From the NCBI GenBank assembly GCA_964036315.1, contig OZ038517.1:55056788-55120787 (forward strand): a DNA stretch of 64,000 bases, in the 5' to 3' direction. Positions 1 through 10,760 of the stretch are shown piece after piece (the first letter of the stretch is position 1; each line of letters begins with the position of its first letter). This stretch comes from Acanthosepion esculentum (lineage: Eukaryota > Mollusca > Cephalopoda > Sepiida > Sepiidae). The notes beneath the pieces were generated by a model. That model worked only from the letters and a program-made list of their open reading frames with translations, did no database searches and was not told where the DNA came from. A program made the translations under genes and the position numbers.

Positions 1-218
1 GGCCATTAATATTCTCAGCATCTTTCTGTAGAACCACATAAAACTATTTCTGGGGCATCGTAAAATAAATCTGTCTTTTTTTTTCTGTCCAATATATAAA
101 CTTTGTTTTTCTTTTCTCTTTTATTAAATCTTTCTTTTTTTATTTCTAGGATTTTATTCATTTCTTCTTTTTATTTCTTCAACTGTTAAATAGACGAAAT
201 CACGTAGCAGGAAACGTA

Positions 219-480
219 TTCTTCTTCTTCTTCTTCTTATTATTATTATTATTATTATTATTTCTTTTTTTCTTTCTTTTTTCTTTTTTTCTTTCTTTTT
301 TTCTTTCTGTTTTCTTTCTTTTTTTCTTTCTTTTTCTTTCACTTTTTCTTTCTTTTTTCTTTCTTTTTTCTTTCTTTTTTTTCTTTCTGTTTTCTTTCTT
401 TTTTCTTTCTTTTTTTCTTTCTTTTTCTTTCACTTTTTCTTTCTTTCTTTTTTCTTTCTTTTTTTCCTGCACTTTTTCCT
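219..480. repeat. Polypyrimidine/microsatellite tract
   Basis: (TTC)n then (TTA)n is followed by TTTC-rich sequence. A block of about 79 bp containing TTTCTTTCTGTTTTC recurs at about 300 and 379, so the tract is partly a tandem duplication. Lysine/glutamate-rich reading frames on the minus strand are an artefact of the AAG-rich complement. Confidence 0.9.
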
Positions 481-677
481 CCTTTATTACTTCAATTTTT
501 CTATCTTCTTTAAGTTCTGTTTTGTTTTTCATTCTTTAGTTCTTTTTCTGTATTTTTCCTTGAATCTTTTTTTATTTAATGAATTAATTCTTTCTTTTTC
601 GCCTATCTTTTTCTTTCTATCTTTTCTTCCTTTAATACTACTTTCTTTCTTCTTTTTAAATTTCCTTCGTTTCAATA

Positions 678-940
678 CGGTGGAGTAATGGATAGCGGCT
701 CGGATTGAGGACTCGGAGAGCCGAGTTCGAATTCCAGTCAAATCCATTACATTCCCTTTGCTAATACCTTTGGGTAAAGGTATGAATCCTCTTCTTCTGC
801 CTCCAGCTATGGGTAAATAGCAGGACAGACCGGGTTCTATAGCCTTAGATGGCAACTGGTCTACTACAGAAAGAAATGGCAACCTACTGCGGGAAAAAAT
901 CTGCCTTGCCAGTCATGTATTCATGTACCACGCATGACTT
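678..940 (+). mobile_element. SINE-A copy 1, near full length
   Basis: A tRNA-like head begins GGTGGAGTAATGGATAGCGG and carries a B-box-like GAGTTCGAATTCC, as in RNA polymerase III internal promoters. The body contains GCTATGGGTAAATAGCAGG and GGCAACTGGTCTAC and ends in a CACGCATGACTT motif. The same body recurs at 5979, 12283 (inverted), 21098, 58755 and 60783 (inverted), which establishes a dispersed family. I see no clear target duplication at this copy. Confidence 0.85.
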
Positions 941-970
941 TTCTGCTTTCATCATTCTTACGTGTTTTTT

Positions 971-1070
971 CATAAGCATTCATTAACCATTCATAAGCAT
1001 TCATTAACCATTCATAACCATTCATTAACCATTCATAACCATTCATTAACCATTCATAACCATTCACTTA
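971..1070. repeat. Minisatellite of CATAACCATTCATTAAC units
   Basis: About six tandem units of 17 to 21 bp alternate CATAAGCATTCATTAACCATT and CATAACCATTCATTAAC. Flanking sequence from 1076 to 1290 shows no coding or repeat homology inside the window. Confidence 0.85.
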
Positions 1071-1293
1071 CCACCAATTTCTGAACGAAAAAAAAGACCA
1101 ATTCAATATACTGAAGTTCTTTTTGTTCTGAAAGTGTCCATATTTTCCAGCAAACAAAGGAATGGTGACGCCATGGAAGAATGGTCCCATACAAACGACA
1201 GCATTACTTTGTTCACTTAGAATACTGAGGCAAGTGCTAAAGTATTGCGGGCACTTGCTGTCACGTGACCTCCAGTAAAAGCTGAAGATTTCA

Positions 1294-1294
<1 letters not shown>

Positions 1295-1325
<31 letters not shown>

Positions 1326-1351
1326 GAAGAAGAAGAAGAAGAAGAAGAAGA
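1295..1351. repeat. (AAT)n-(AAG)n microsatellite
   Basis: About ten AAT units pass directly into about nine AAG units. The same AAT-to-AAG transition occurs in the LINE-D 3' tail near 31860. Confidence 0.9.
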
Positions 1352-1679
1352 CAAGTCAAAGTTCATGTAAATATAGAATAATTTGCCAAAGAACTAAAAC
1401 AAAGATAAAAAAATTTCCTCATTTTTATGGAAACTATTAAAACTGTCTTGTAAAATTTAAAACAAACAAACAAAAAAAAAAAACAATTAGAGGGTAGAAG
1501 TCGAACTGAAACTATATTCAAACCAAGATATCATTAAAATCAGAAAAAAACATGGCTGAAACCTGGGAAGACTTGCTGTCACTTGATTCCTACCGAGAGT
1601 CGCCAAATACAACTCATTAAATAATAATCTGTAATGGCATCAATAAAAGTAGCATAATGCTGAAAAACAAAACTTTTAT
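1352..1679. other. No feature recognised
   Basis: AT-rich, with an A-run near 1470-1485. I found no open frame with family resemblance and no repeat shared with the rest of the window. Confidence 0.5.
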
Positions 1680-1860
1680 TTTATTTTTTTAGTCAATTCA
1701 CCCCCAAACAAGGCGACAATACCCCTAAGACGCAAGGTGGGCTATTGTAAGTGAAGGAGAACGAAAAAACTTTAGAAGGAACCGGAAACCCAGTCCTAAA
1801 CAAGGAACAAGGGATAAACTTCTATTCCTGGTCAAAATACCGGGGAGGAGTGTGAACCGG
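1680..1860 (-). mobile_element. LINE-A 3'-end fragment (inverted)
   Basis: A T-rich start (a poly(A) tail on the minus strand) is followed by CACCCCCAAACAAGGCGAC and CCTAAGACGCAAGG. This is a diverged version of the ATCACCCCAAGCAAGGC...CCACTAAGGCGCAAGG block that forms the minus-strand 3' UTR at 35930, 42290 and 59988. No coding remains. The assignment is moderate because divergence is high. Confidence 0.45.
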
Positions 1861-2409
1861 ACGATAAGCAAATTTTGCACGACAAATATGTTTTACCATA
1901 ATCACTCTTTATTAATGCGTTTAATATAAAGGTGATTGTTAATCGCATAGCTAGCGAACATCTCAGAACAAAATTCAGTTCTTAACTTTTATGTTAGGCA
2001 ACGATCGATCGTATTCACTTGGATCCCACGTCCGCGTATCTTACTATATCGGCGCGTCATGTTTGAAGTTTAACAAATACACTCCAACATACCGGTGGGG
2101 TAGATAGATTTGCACACAGTTCATCCTTCCATGTAGACGAAGTATAGCAAAAGGATTTTTCTTTTTAATCAGGGGAACTCGAACACATTTTCTGGTTTAT
2201 CAGACGCATATCTGTCCATGTTCAGCAGGATATAGCTGCAGGAGACTCTACTCCATATGTGGAGATGCTGCATAGTAGGTGGATCCCCAGGAGCTAGAGA
2301 AAGGAAAGAGAGCGGTCTCAGCTCAGTCAAAACAGTTTAACCTGTTTTCTTCCCAAGCAATGAATCCAATCCCGAAGTTAATCGGCTCTTAACAAAAGAG
2401 AGCAGGGGA
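1861..2409. other. Unassigned; possible LTR-like segment on minus strand
   Basis: No gene is seen. The minus strand from about 2087 begins TGTTGGAGTGTATTTG and contains AATAAAG near 1908, which would fit an LTR with a polyadenylation signal. No second LTR, primer-binding site or target duplication is visible, so this is weak. The rest of the segment holds nothing recognisable. Confidence 0.25.
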
Positions 2410-3400
2410 GAGGTGTCTGAGTGTTTGTGTGTGTGCGTATATATCTGTGTGTGTGTAAACGAGTGCATGTGTTTATGTTTCCGTGTGTGTGAGCGTATAT
2501 GTATATATATAAACGTGCGTGAGTGTGTCTGCGTGTGTGCGTGTGTGTGCGTGTGTGTGTGTGTCAGTGTAATTTTGTATGTGTCTGAGCTCGCATGGGT
2601 AAGAGTGTATGCATCCCAGAGTGTGTGTGTACAAGTATGATGTTGTGTATGTGTGCGTGTATTAGTTTATCTGTATGCGTGAAATAGATAGGTAGAGAGG
2701 GAGGAAGAGAGACAGAGACTGTGTGTGTTTATGTGTGTCAGCGTATATTTTCGTGCATGCGTATTTGTGTATATATCATGTTCGTTTGTGTGTGTTTGTA
2801 TGTGTGTGTTTGTGTGTGTGTACGTGTGTCTATGCGTGTGTATGTTTGAGTGTGTGCTTGTATATATAAGAATGTGAACCTTTATGTGTGTGTGTGTGTT
2901 TATATGCATGTGTTTGTATGCGTGTGTGTTTGCGTGAGAGTGCTTGCATGCACGTGCGTGTTTGTATGTCCTTGTATGTTTGTATGCGTGCGTGTGTGTT
3001 TGTCTGTGTGTGTGTGTGCATGTGTGTGTATTTGTATGTGTATTTGCTTGTGTGTGAGTTTGTATGTGTGTGCGTTCGTATGTGTGTGTGTTTGTCTCTG
3101 TGTGTGTGTGCATGTGTGTGTATTTGTATGTGTGTTTGCTTGTGTGTGAGTTTGTATGTGTGTGCGTTCGTATGTGTGTGTGTTTATATGTGTGTCCATG
3201 TATTTGTGTGTGTGTGTTTGTGTGCGTGTTTATTTGGATGTGCATGTGTGTATGCTTGTGTGTGCTTATGTGTGTATGTGTGTGTAATTGCATGTGTGTA
3301 TATTTGTATGTGCGTGTATGTTTGTGTGTGTATTTGTGTGTGCTTATGTGTGTGTATGCTCATGTGTGTATGCATATGTGTGTGTGTGTTCGTATCTGTT
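2410..3400. repeat. GT-rich minisatellite, about 1 kb
   Basis: Dense TGTGTG with TGTATG, TGCGTG and TGTTTG variants. A 90-bp block recurs in tandem (GTCTGTGTGTGTGTGTGCATG at about 3002 and a near copy at about 3092). Long cysteine/valine (plus) and histidine/threonine (minus) open frames come from base composition and are not genes. Confidence 0.9.
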
Positions 3401-3765
3401 CCGTTCGAACGGGTACAGCGAAGCCTATTTTAAGAAATTTTCCTTCGCACGAACTTTTAGGTCGAGAAAAAAATTTTTTTTTTCCTTTTCTTTAAATAAC
3501 CAAATGGAAGTTGACTTAATTCCTCTTTGCCAAGCTGAAATAAATTTTCGCGATTTCGTTGCTTTTAAATTAATTAAATAGCATAACGACCAGCCCGTGT
3601 CTGGTAACCTATACGCATTTCATATAATATTCCCCTTGTTGAAACTTGTTTTTTCAGCTTGCGAAATAAAAAAGTAAATTTCATCTTTCCAAACTAAACT
3701 CAATGTTCAATTTACATTAATTCCGGAAATAGAAAAAGATAAAATTGGGAATTTAGCTTGGTAAT
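3401..3765. other. No feature recognised
   Basis: AT-rich unique-looking sequence without a recognisable reading frame, tRNA-like box or window-internal repeat. Confidence 0.5.
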
Positions 3766-3912
3766 ATGTTTAGGTAGCGTTCCGGTTAACGGTGCGGAAA
3801 CGGAATCGGTGTATCGAGTTCAAATTCCGGACCAGTCTGATGTGTTCACTAATGCCCCTGAGGACGACAGGAACCACCCCTTTTGCCTGTTGGGGTGGCA
3901 GTGCAGATTGGA
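3766..3912 (+). mobile_element. tRNA-like SINE fragment
   Basis: GTTAACGGTGCGG...ATCGGTGTATCGAGTTCAAATTCCGG has an A-box-like start and a good B box (GAGTTCAAATTCC). Downstream, GTTCACTAATGCCCCTGAGG resembles the LINE/SINE middle motif 'TTCAC.TAATACC' of SINE-A and SINE-B. It is probably a diverged SINE-B relative. No target duplication was identified. Confidence 0.5.
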
Positions 3913-4082
3913 TTTTTTTTGTCCTTTTATAAAAGACTAAATATAGCAATAAAATAAACATGAAAAAATAATAGGCCTCGAGAATTGAATGAGTTCGGAT
4001 CGACTAGGCATCAAAAAAGTGGCTCCGGACGCGAAAAGTTTGAAAATTAAATTTAAAGTTCCTAGTTATAAAATCCTAACAG

Positions 4083-4173
<91 letters not shown>
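4083..4173. repeat. (TA)n-(TG)n compound microsatellite
   Basis: About 15 TA units (4084-4113) join about 30 TG units (4114-4173). Confidence 0.95.
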
Positions 4174-4174
<1 letters not shown>

Positions 4175-4224
4175 TACTAATATGCATTCCTACTCCGTTT
4201 CTATAGGGCGGACTGTCCTAGGAA

Positions 4225-4352
4225 CAGGCAACCAGACTATCTATTTGCTTATAGTGGAGAAGCCTTTGGAAGGTCGAATAAAGAGTCCCTCGCAGGTTTT
4301 GAATTCAGACTTGTTCTTCTCCCAGACCAGTCTGTCCTGCTATTTACTTATA
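4225..4352 (-). mobile_element. SINE-B fragment (inverted)
   Basis: Contains GGTTTTGAATTCAGACTTG, TTCTTCTCCCAGACCAG and CTGTCCTGCTATTTACTTAT, the inverted SINE-B body also seen at 18450, 23040, 23375, 46590 and 57260. Sequence from 4353 to 4870 shows no further feature. Confidence 0.6.
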
Positions 4353-4873
4353 AAAAGTATTTCTGAACTATATTGAACTATATTTACTGTTAACAAGAAA
4401 TATGTATGTATTTATATAATGTTTTCATTTTCAAAACATGGTCAAGATATTGTGTCCATGTTCATATTTGATATTATTGAGTGTTGTTTTTTTTGGGGGG
4501 GGGGTATTAATAAGGCTTCCATTATTTTTAGCCTTTTTTTGCATATAGACGATACTATTATATTTGTGTTGTCAACAAGTATGTTACGAATAGGGTCTAA
4601 TAGGTCTCCATGAATATTTAGACCTAACTGAGCTATGGTCAGAAGGGTGTAGAGTGAGTCTTCGTGTCCAACATGTTGTAGTATGGCCTATATTATTGTT
4701 TACGAATTTTGATTGATCAGGAATATAATTCCTTAATGGACATTTAAATTCGTAAATAATATTTGTTCTATTTAATTCTGTTGTAAGAGGTGAATTATTA
4801 TTTTTAATTATAAGTTTAGAGGTTTTAAATTATTTGTAATAAATAATTACTTCAATTTTTTGCTATTGTCTAA

Positions 4874-4874
<1 letters not shown>

Positions 4875-4924
<50 letters not shown>

Positions 4925-4925
4925 A

Positions 4926-4980
<55 letters not shown>
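4875..4980. repeat. (AC)n-(AT)n compound microsatellite
   Basis: About 34 AC units with two AAACAC interruptions run into about 18 AT units. It directly abuts the SINE-E copy, whose minus-strand 3' tail it may represent. Confidence 0.95.
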
Positions 4981-4982
<2 letters not shown>

Positions 4983-5130
4983 GTCATTCACAGACAGTAC
5001 TGTTTCGCTGTATCACAGCTCCTCAGTGCGACTAGACTTCCGAACGCCTCAAGCCAGGATTGAAACACAACTAATTTGGTGTCAGCCAGAGCTATCTTCA
5101 CTCGGTAGAGTTACACAACTAAATCTAGTG
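4981..5130 (-). mobile_element. SINE-E copy 1 (inverted, TA-tailed)
   Basis: Shares CACAGACAG, CTGTTTCGCTGTATCACAGC, CTCAGTGCGACTAGAC and the antisense B box GGATTGAAAC with the copy at 11970-12130. On the minus strand both copies end in a TA repeat, so the family appears to use a (TA)n 3' tail. The head is tRNA-like but decayed. Confidence 0.65.
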
Positions 5131-5234
5131 TATTGTTATTACAAATGTAAACAAATGCCAATCAGCCAAAGTGCTCCATTCATTTTACTGAAGAGCTTAG
5201 CATTAGTGCAGGTGGCTGTTGTTTAAACAATAAT

Positions 5235-5720
5235 AAACTAGATAAAATCAGATACAAAATATACTACCTACTACCTACAAATTCCATAATATCCATTATC
5301 CAAAACAATCTGTCCAAACTGAACAATATCAAAATAATTACAAGCACATCCCAAACTCTTATGGATCTGATCAGAATCAAAACTAACCATAATAATAATA
5401 ATAATAATTCTGAAGCAATTATATAAAAAATAAATTGTCTGAATTTTTCCTCCCAATACACTGGGAAAACTTGCAGAAATTCAAACGTATCTCTGAACAT
5501 AAAAAAGACTATATACACAATCATTTCTCAAATACATTTGTCATACAGAGAAATAAATTCAACGGCAATTTTGACGTAGCGAATGAAGCAGTTAATAAAA
5601 GAGAAAATTAGAAAGAAAATTATCGAATGCGCCACTATCGAATCTTATCAAAATATAAATCTGCGGCCCGGATTCTTCATAATATCACCTTTCCTGAAAT
5701 AATTATCCCAAGTCAAGAAA
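5235..5720 (+). mobile_element. Penelope-like element fragment: linker and GIY-YIG endonuclease remnant
   Basis: Upstream, in one frame, there is a Penelope-type linker ending near MDLIRIKT. After an (AAT)n insertion come YTGKTCR, then (shifted) FKRISEHKKD, and then (shifted again) KKIIECATIES and RPGFFIISPF. Known: PLEs encode an RT followed by a GIY-YIG nuclease whose C-terminal half carries a catalytic glutamate. IIECATIE would be that region. At least three frameshifts and an in-frame stop show it is dead. Family-level confidence is moderate. Sequence 5721-5978 shows nothing else. Confidence 0.55.
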
Positions 5721-5978
5721 CATGACAACAAAAATACAAATATTTTTTTAAAAACGGTAAAATCCACAAAACATAAAACACATAAATCAATCCTAAATAA
5801 TTTAGCACTAATTTGCATGTATATACATATAAAAAGAAATCACTGACTCACTTTTGTTTGTTAGACATTGAACTATATCACCTGAACTTGCTTGACTTTT
5901 CTACTGATCTGCTGAATATTCATGAGCACTGCTATACCAAAAGATTTTGAAAAACCCATGTCAGTCTTGCTCTTGTCA

Positions 5979-6090
5979 CGGTGGAGTAATAGATAGCGGC
6001 TTGGATTGATGAATCGGAGAGCCGAGTTCGAATTCCAGTCGAATCCATTACATTCACTTACACGCTAATACCCTTTGGAAAGGTATGAAT
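5979..6090 (+). mobile_element. SINE-A copy 2, 3'-truncated
   Basis: Has the SINE-A head (GGTGGAGTAATAGATAGCGG) and B box GAGTTCGAATTCC through to GGAAAGGTATGAAT, then stops abruptly where Tc1-like sequence begins. The junction suggests truncation by, or recombination with, the neighbouring transposon. Confidence 0.8.
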
Positions 6091-6810
6091 GTTCTGTCTT
6101 TCTCTACACTTTGGTCTTTCCATCACAAATGCAAATTCCAATTTGGCATTCTGATTCTTACTGCTGGTGAGAGGTTTGCAAGTTGTGCTATGACCTCTCG
6201 AAGTCTTCTTTGAACAGTGGATTGTGAAACCCTTCTCCCTGGACTGTGGAGGTTGTTGGCAAATGTCACTGACTGTTGTTTTGGGGTTTTTCCTCACAGC
6301 TCAATATTTTTGTCATCAACTCCTGTTGTTTTCCTTGGCCGACATGTTCTGTGTCCATTAGTTTCTCTCTTTGTCGGGAGATTCCAAATCAATTTGTTAC
6401 CTATGCCCAATTGCTCTGATAGATTTCCATCCTTTTCTCAGCTTCAAAATGGTTTGTTTTTCTTTTGGTTTATTCTTTTTAACAAGAAATACAGTTTTTA
6501 CGGTTGAAACCCAAAACTAAAACCAAGATTAGTCATTCAGAATTATTTAAACATTTAAACAATCTAAAAACAACATCTGGGCAACAAGAAACACCTGTCA
6601 GACACGGGTTCCATAGTTTTGCTTACTTGAAAAATGGGTGGGTTCAACAAAAAGGTGACATCTCCTTAGATGTTTAACATATATAAATGTAAATACCAGG
6701 AAATAAAAGCTGAAATTCTGAACACTTGTCTCATATTCATCTTTTGATCCTAAACCCAAATATCTTCAGTGATAACAAAAACAGAATTGGTCTTGCCATT
6801 ACAATAATAT
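6085..6810 (-). mobile_element. Tc1-like DNA transposon fragment (transposase N-terminal half)
   Basis: Minus-strand translation gives GHRTCRPRKTTGVDDKNIE, then KTPKQQSVTFANNLHSPGR and VSQSTVQRRLRE. This is the layout of the Tc1 bipartite HTH domain (…GRPRK…, …KNP.TT…DL…VS..T..R.L). A frameshift follows near RIRMPNWNL. The DD(34/35)E catalytic core is absent. The plus-strand sequence from about 6680 to 6808 (GCTGAAATTCTGAACACTTG, TCTCATATTCATCTTTTGAT) looks like the subterminal/TIR region of fish-type Tc1 elements as I remember them. The element is decayed and not functional. Confidence 0.65.
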
Positions 6811-6825
6811 ATATATGTATCTCCA

Positions 6826-7106
6826 ACGAACTAAATAATATCTATGTTGGTCACACCACAAACTCGCTTTCACGACGCTTGACACTACATTTGAATGATA
6901 ACTCTAACATTTTTAGACATTTAAAACAACATGCCTGGCCGCATACACAATTCCGGAAAATCCTCGTCGAAAACACAACTATACTTAAACATGAAAACAA
7001 TAAACAAAAACTAAAAATTCTTGAAGCTATATACATAAAACAGTTGAAACCTAACCTGAACAAAATAAACTATGAAATCTCCAAAAATATCCTTAAATGC
7101 CTATAA
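6826..7106 (+). mobile_element. PLE GIY-YIG endonuclease domain, open frame
   Basis: An uninterrupted frame from the upstream in-frame start to a stop at 7104-7106 carries NNIYVGHTTNSLSRRLTLHL near residues 37-56. This is the GIY-YIG-like strand-turn-strand followed by the conserved Arg helix. KILEAIYIKQLKPNLN near residues 97-112 supplies the catalytic-type glutamate and a conserved asparagine. Known: this endonuclease nicks DNA for Penelope-like retroelement integration. The RT domain is missing upstream, so this is a 5'-truncated retrocopy. It is unusual here in having no stop within the domain. The N-terminal 30 residues come from the Tc1-like TIR and are not part of the domain. Confidence 0.75.
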
Positions 7107-7327
7107 TTAGTAACAGAAGTCATTGGTTCATACCAACGGCTTTCCATACTCAATACTCATCGGATTCACTCTCGCGTGGTCATGTGTGACGTCATGAGCT
7201 GTAGTGCGATATTCGCTTTCAGCGTTTTATATGCACGTGTTTATCGTTGCTTGGAAATCATCCATGTAAACAAATAATACTATCATCAATTTCTTGTTCG
7301 TGTATTGCATAAATATATTGTGTAATT

Positions 7328-7362
7328 GTCATCTTTGATAATGGCTTATGTAAGCCGAAAGC
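7328..7362 (+). ncRNA. Hairpin followed by GAAA downstream of PLE
   Basis: TTTGATAATGGCTTATG then TAAGCCGAAAGCTC. The six-base stem GGCTTA/TAAGCC is flanked by a TGATAA-like element and GAAA, resembling the arrangement of a hammerhead ribozyme core (CUGAUGA-stem II-GAAA). Some PLEs carry hammerhead motifs. The first core strand is imperfect, so activity is doubtful. Confidence 0.3.
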
Positions 7363-7509
7363 TCAGATTGGATTAAATAAAAAAAAGTATGTATCAATAT
7401 TGTGATTTTCTTTCATTATTTAATGATAATGTTATTAAGATTATCAGACTATATGAAAAAAACTTACATAAAATATATAGACAACACTCAGACTAGTAGT
7501 AATGGTTTG

Positions 7510-7786
7510 CTAGACAAGCTCGCAAAAATTGCCTAAACGGATGGCGGATATTCTGATCAGGAGATTGGAGATTTTGAGGAGCGTGGAACCGCCTCTTAAT
7601 TGCTGCTGTTCCCAGTTTTCACCCTGGCCCGAGCTGATAGCACTTGTTTGGGTCACAGATATGGGCAAATAGCGACCCCCTCAAACAAAACACTACGGAT
7701 GTATAAAAATAAATTTTTATATTAAAATTACCTACAATACATATTTATAGGAAAATTACCAACAATACATTTTATCTGTAGTTGAA
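7510..7786 (-). mobile_element. Rep-Y copy 1 (inverted)
   Basis: The complement contains GGTTCCACGCTC, GCTATTTGCCCATATCTG and two to three repeats of the form ATTGTTGGTAATTTT. The same order of blocks is found on the plus strand at 36430 and 40640. Coding capacity was not recognised. Confidence 0.6.
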
Positions 7787-8579
7787 GCCATAAAATTGCG
7801 TTCAAAATATTTAGATAAAATAAAAGGACACTTTCATGACATTAATCCGTACAATATCCCCAATTGCTACAAATCAAACTGTATTCCAAAATATAACTTT
7901 CAACAAATCTACAACATAAAACAAACATATCATCGCCTCTAGTAATCATGTCCACACAAACATGTATACGCACAAAAGTTGAGCATCATCTACCATGTAT
8001 TCAGTTGTGAAAGCAGAATAACATATGTCATATGTTTATTACTTCAAAGTTCGCAAGGTAATTAAATTTCGGCATTAAATGACCCATGAAGGAGTTGATA
8101 TGCCGTTAAACAAACAAAGCAAACAAACAATAAATAGATTCGCAAAAAAATTCTCTCTTTAAGGGAAGTATTCTATACACTTCCTCCCACACAATGAGGG
8201 CCGCTGCGAGCTACTAAGCCTTTGAGCAGGCATCTAGTTAGTGAGAATAGAGTTGACATCGAAGGCAGGACGTCGGTAATTCATTCTGAAAATCCGCCCA
8301 GTAATCGAAGATGATAAACATATATGCAGTGTAATGTCGAAACACACGTAGACGCGCGCGCGCGCATAAAAACGTTGCGGTTTTGTGTAGAACACACATG
8401 CTCACACTTACCCACCCGGCGCATACCCCCCCTCCCCTCCACAAACACATATATAGCAATCGAGTTTTGTCATCAATCAATCATTTTGATTCACCTTTCT
8501 TTGCCGACCTGAAATATCTTCGCCGGTGATCGGCGGGCATTCACACTTACACTCTACCGATTCAAATTCGAATTAGAAA
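7787..8579. other. No feature recognised
   Basis: Unique-looking sequence containing a short (CG)n run at about 8356-8366. Short frames on both strands have no family resemblance. Confidence 0.45.
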
Positions 8580-9290
8580 ATTTTTTCTTTCATTTTTTTC
8601 TCTTTCTCCTCGTGTCTTTTTTTTTTTTTGACGATTTTTCTTATCTCATTTTTATTCTATTTCGTTTTTAGCCAGTTTTAGTCTTTTCTCTTTTCTTTCC
8701 TTCTTTTCTTTGTTTCTTTTCTTCCTTATTTCTTTCTTTCTTCCTTCCTTCTTTCTTTCCTTCTTTTTCCTTCTTTCTTTCATTATTCCTTTCTTTCTTT
8801 CTCTTTCTTTCTTGCTTTCTTTCTTTCTTTTCTGACTACCTAATTCTTCATTTACTTTTTCTAAATTCTTCTTACTTCCCCTTTTTTCTTACTTCGTCTT
8901 CTTTCTTTCTTCCTTTCTTTTTTCTTTCTTTCTGATTACTTAATTCTTCATTTTCTTTCGTCTTCTTTTTTTCTTCCTTTGTCTTCTTGCTTTTTCATTT
9001 TTCTTTTGTTCTTTTCTGAAGATCTAATTCTTTATTTTTTCTTTCTTTCTGAATTCTTCTTTTTCATCTTTCTTTCTTTCTGTCTTTCTTTCTTTCTTTC
9101 TTTTCTGACTACCTATTTCTTCTTTATTTACCGTTTTTCTGAATTCTCCATTCGTCGTCTTTTTTGTTCCTTCCTTTCTTTCTTTCTTTCATTCTTTCTT
9201 TCTTTCTTTCTTTCATTCTTTCTTTCTTTCTTTCATTCTTTCTTTCTTTCTTTCTTTTTTTCTTTCTTTCTTTCTTTCTTTCTCAGCGCT
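8580..9290. repeat. TTTC/CTTT-rich polypyrimidine tract
   Basis: Long runs of TTTC with recurring insertions such as TTTTCTGACTACCTAATTCTTC at about 8829, 8930 and 9103. This indicates a higher-order minisatellite with units of about 100 bp. The serine/phenylalanine-rich plus frame is composition only. Confidence 0.85.
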
Positions 9291-9520
9291 TAATTGCTAT
9301 TCCCCTTTAAAATTTTCTTCTTCATCCTCCATCTTTACATTTTCTCTCACTTCCCAGTACCAGACTGCAATTTTTTCTACCCACTTCTCTTTGCTTCCTC
9401 TTCTTTTATTCAAATCTTTCCTTCCGTAATTCCTCCTCTCCTTTCTGCATTCCTGTCCAACTTCAATGTTCCCTCGATATTACTCTGCAGTTTTAGGCAT
9501 GCGCCTGCATGTACTGTCTT

Positions 9521-9562
9521 CATTTAAACTAGCCCCTTCAGAAGAAGGGGCTAGTTTAAATG
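9521..9562. repeat. Perfect 19-bp inverted repeat with 4-nt loop
   Basis: Arms 9521-9539 and 9544-9562 (CATTTAAACTAGCCCCTTC and its exact complement) flank AGAA. The surrounding 9295-10340 has no coding or repeat match. A perfect short palindrome outside any recognised transposon is unusual. Confidence 0.85.
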
Positions 9563-10344
9563 TCTGCCCGTGTGGCAATGCTTCATTGCGCGATCGTTGT
9601 GTGTTCATATATCCTTTGTGTGTGTGTGTGTGCAGCAAAGTTAAAGTTTGTCTGTCTCCAAATAAGTGTTCGTGGCTGAGTATTAGTTTTTATTAATGTG
9701 CTTGTATAAGCTTGCAATCCTCTTTCTAACTGGACAAGTGCATATGCATCTATACAACTAGCACTATTACTTTATGAAACTGTGTGCGACAACGTGTGTG
9801 TGTCTGTTTTTTTTTTCTTACACAAGTCCTCTCTAATACATTTTTGACTGACATTATGTTCGTAGATATTTATTACGATTTTACAAGTACAAAAATGAAG
9901 TAACTAAATTGAGAATTGAAGCTGGGAGAAGGGTGATATTAAGCCGCAATAAACATTGCATTTAAATCTGTTCTCGGCCCATCAAATGGCACCAGACGGC
10001 TGATGTATGATCGAATCCTTTTACCAAATGTTGAAGACTCAATTTGTAAACTTTATTTTGACACATTGGAACTCTGCTAAATTTTATCCCCTTACCTTCC
10101 CTTAGCCTTATGTTTACTTGTTCTTTCTCCTTAATGTAAGCCCCCTATGAAATTTTTTCTAGGTAAATTTATTTTTGCTATTGTTTCATCTTGTATTTTT
10201 TATATCTTTCCTTTTTATCCTTGTATATCTGTCTGTCTGGATCTATTGATTCCATCTCAGAAAATATAGTCAATCTGATGAGATGAATATAACTATATTC
10301 ATGGAAATAAATTTATTACCGAATATGCATTTTTAAGGTTTTTT

Positions 10345-10345
<1 letters not shown>
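9563..10345. other. No feature recognised
   Basis: Includes a short TG run at 9618-9632. No reading frame, tRNA-like box or window-internal repeat was identified. Confidence 0.45.

Positions 10346-10395
<50 letters not shown>
10346..10395. repeat. (TA)n microsatellite
   Basis: About 24 uninterrupted TA units. Sequence 10396-10673 holds a short plus frame with no recognised relatives. Confidence 0.95.
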
Positions 10396-10399
<4 letters not shown>

Positions 10400-10671
10400 A
10401 AGTACCTCACATGAGTACAGATCTATTTCAACCAACGCGAACTACGTTAGTCTTATTCAATTCCGGTGTATGGACTGTGTTCTGTGTCGGAATTAGAGAT
10501 TTAAAATTTAACTTTGACAACAGTGGGAAAATTGATACAAAACCTACCCATCCAATGCCTCAGCCAGACGAAATGCCCGAGTTGGTAGTAAGGGGAGGGC
10601 GAAAATTATCACTTAAAGGGAAGAGGCTACACAAAGTCAACTTGGATATTAACATTATGACCTTAAATCTA

Positions 10672-10673
<2 letters not shown>

Positions 10674-10756
<83 letters not shown>
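10674..10756. repeat. (TA)n microsatellite
   Basis: About 40 TA units immediately upstream of the pogo/Tigger element, which uses TA targets. Confidence 0.95.
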
Positions 10757-10759
<3 letters not shown>

Positions 10760-10760
10760 A

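Noticed and set aside
154..882. Lysine-rich frames on the minus strand
   Set aside because: They are translations of TTTC/TTC low-complexity DNA and of a SINE-A copy, with no protein family resemblance.
2413..3495. Several overlapping 60-200-codon frames rich in Cys/Val or His/Thr
   Set aside because: All arise from (TG)n-rich sequence, which is open in several frames on both strands.
8356..8366. (CG)n as a CpG island or promoter
   Set aside because: Only about five dinucleotides, with no surrounding GC-rich region.
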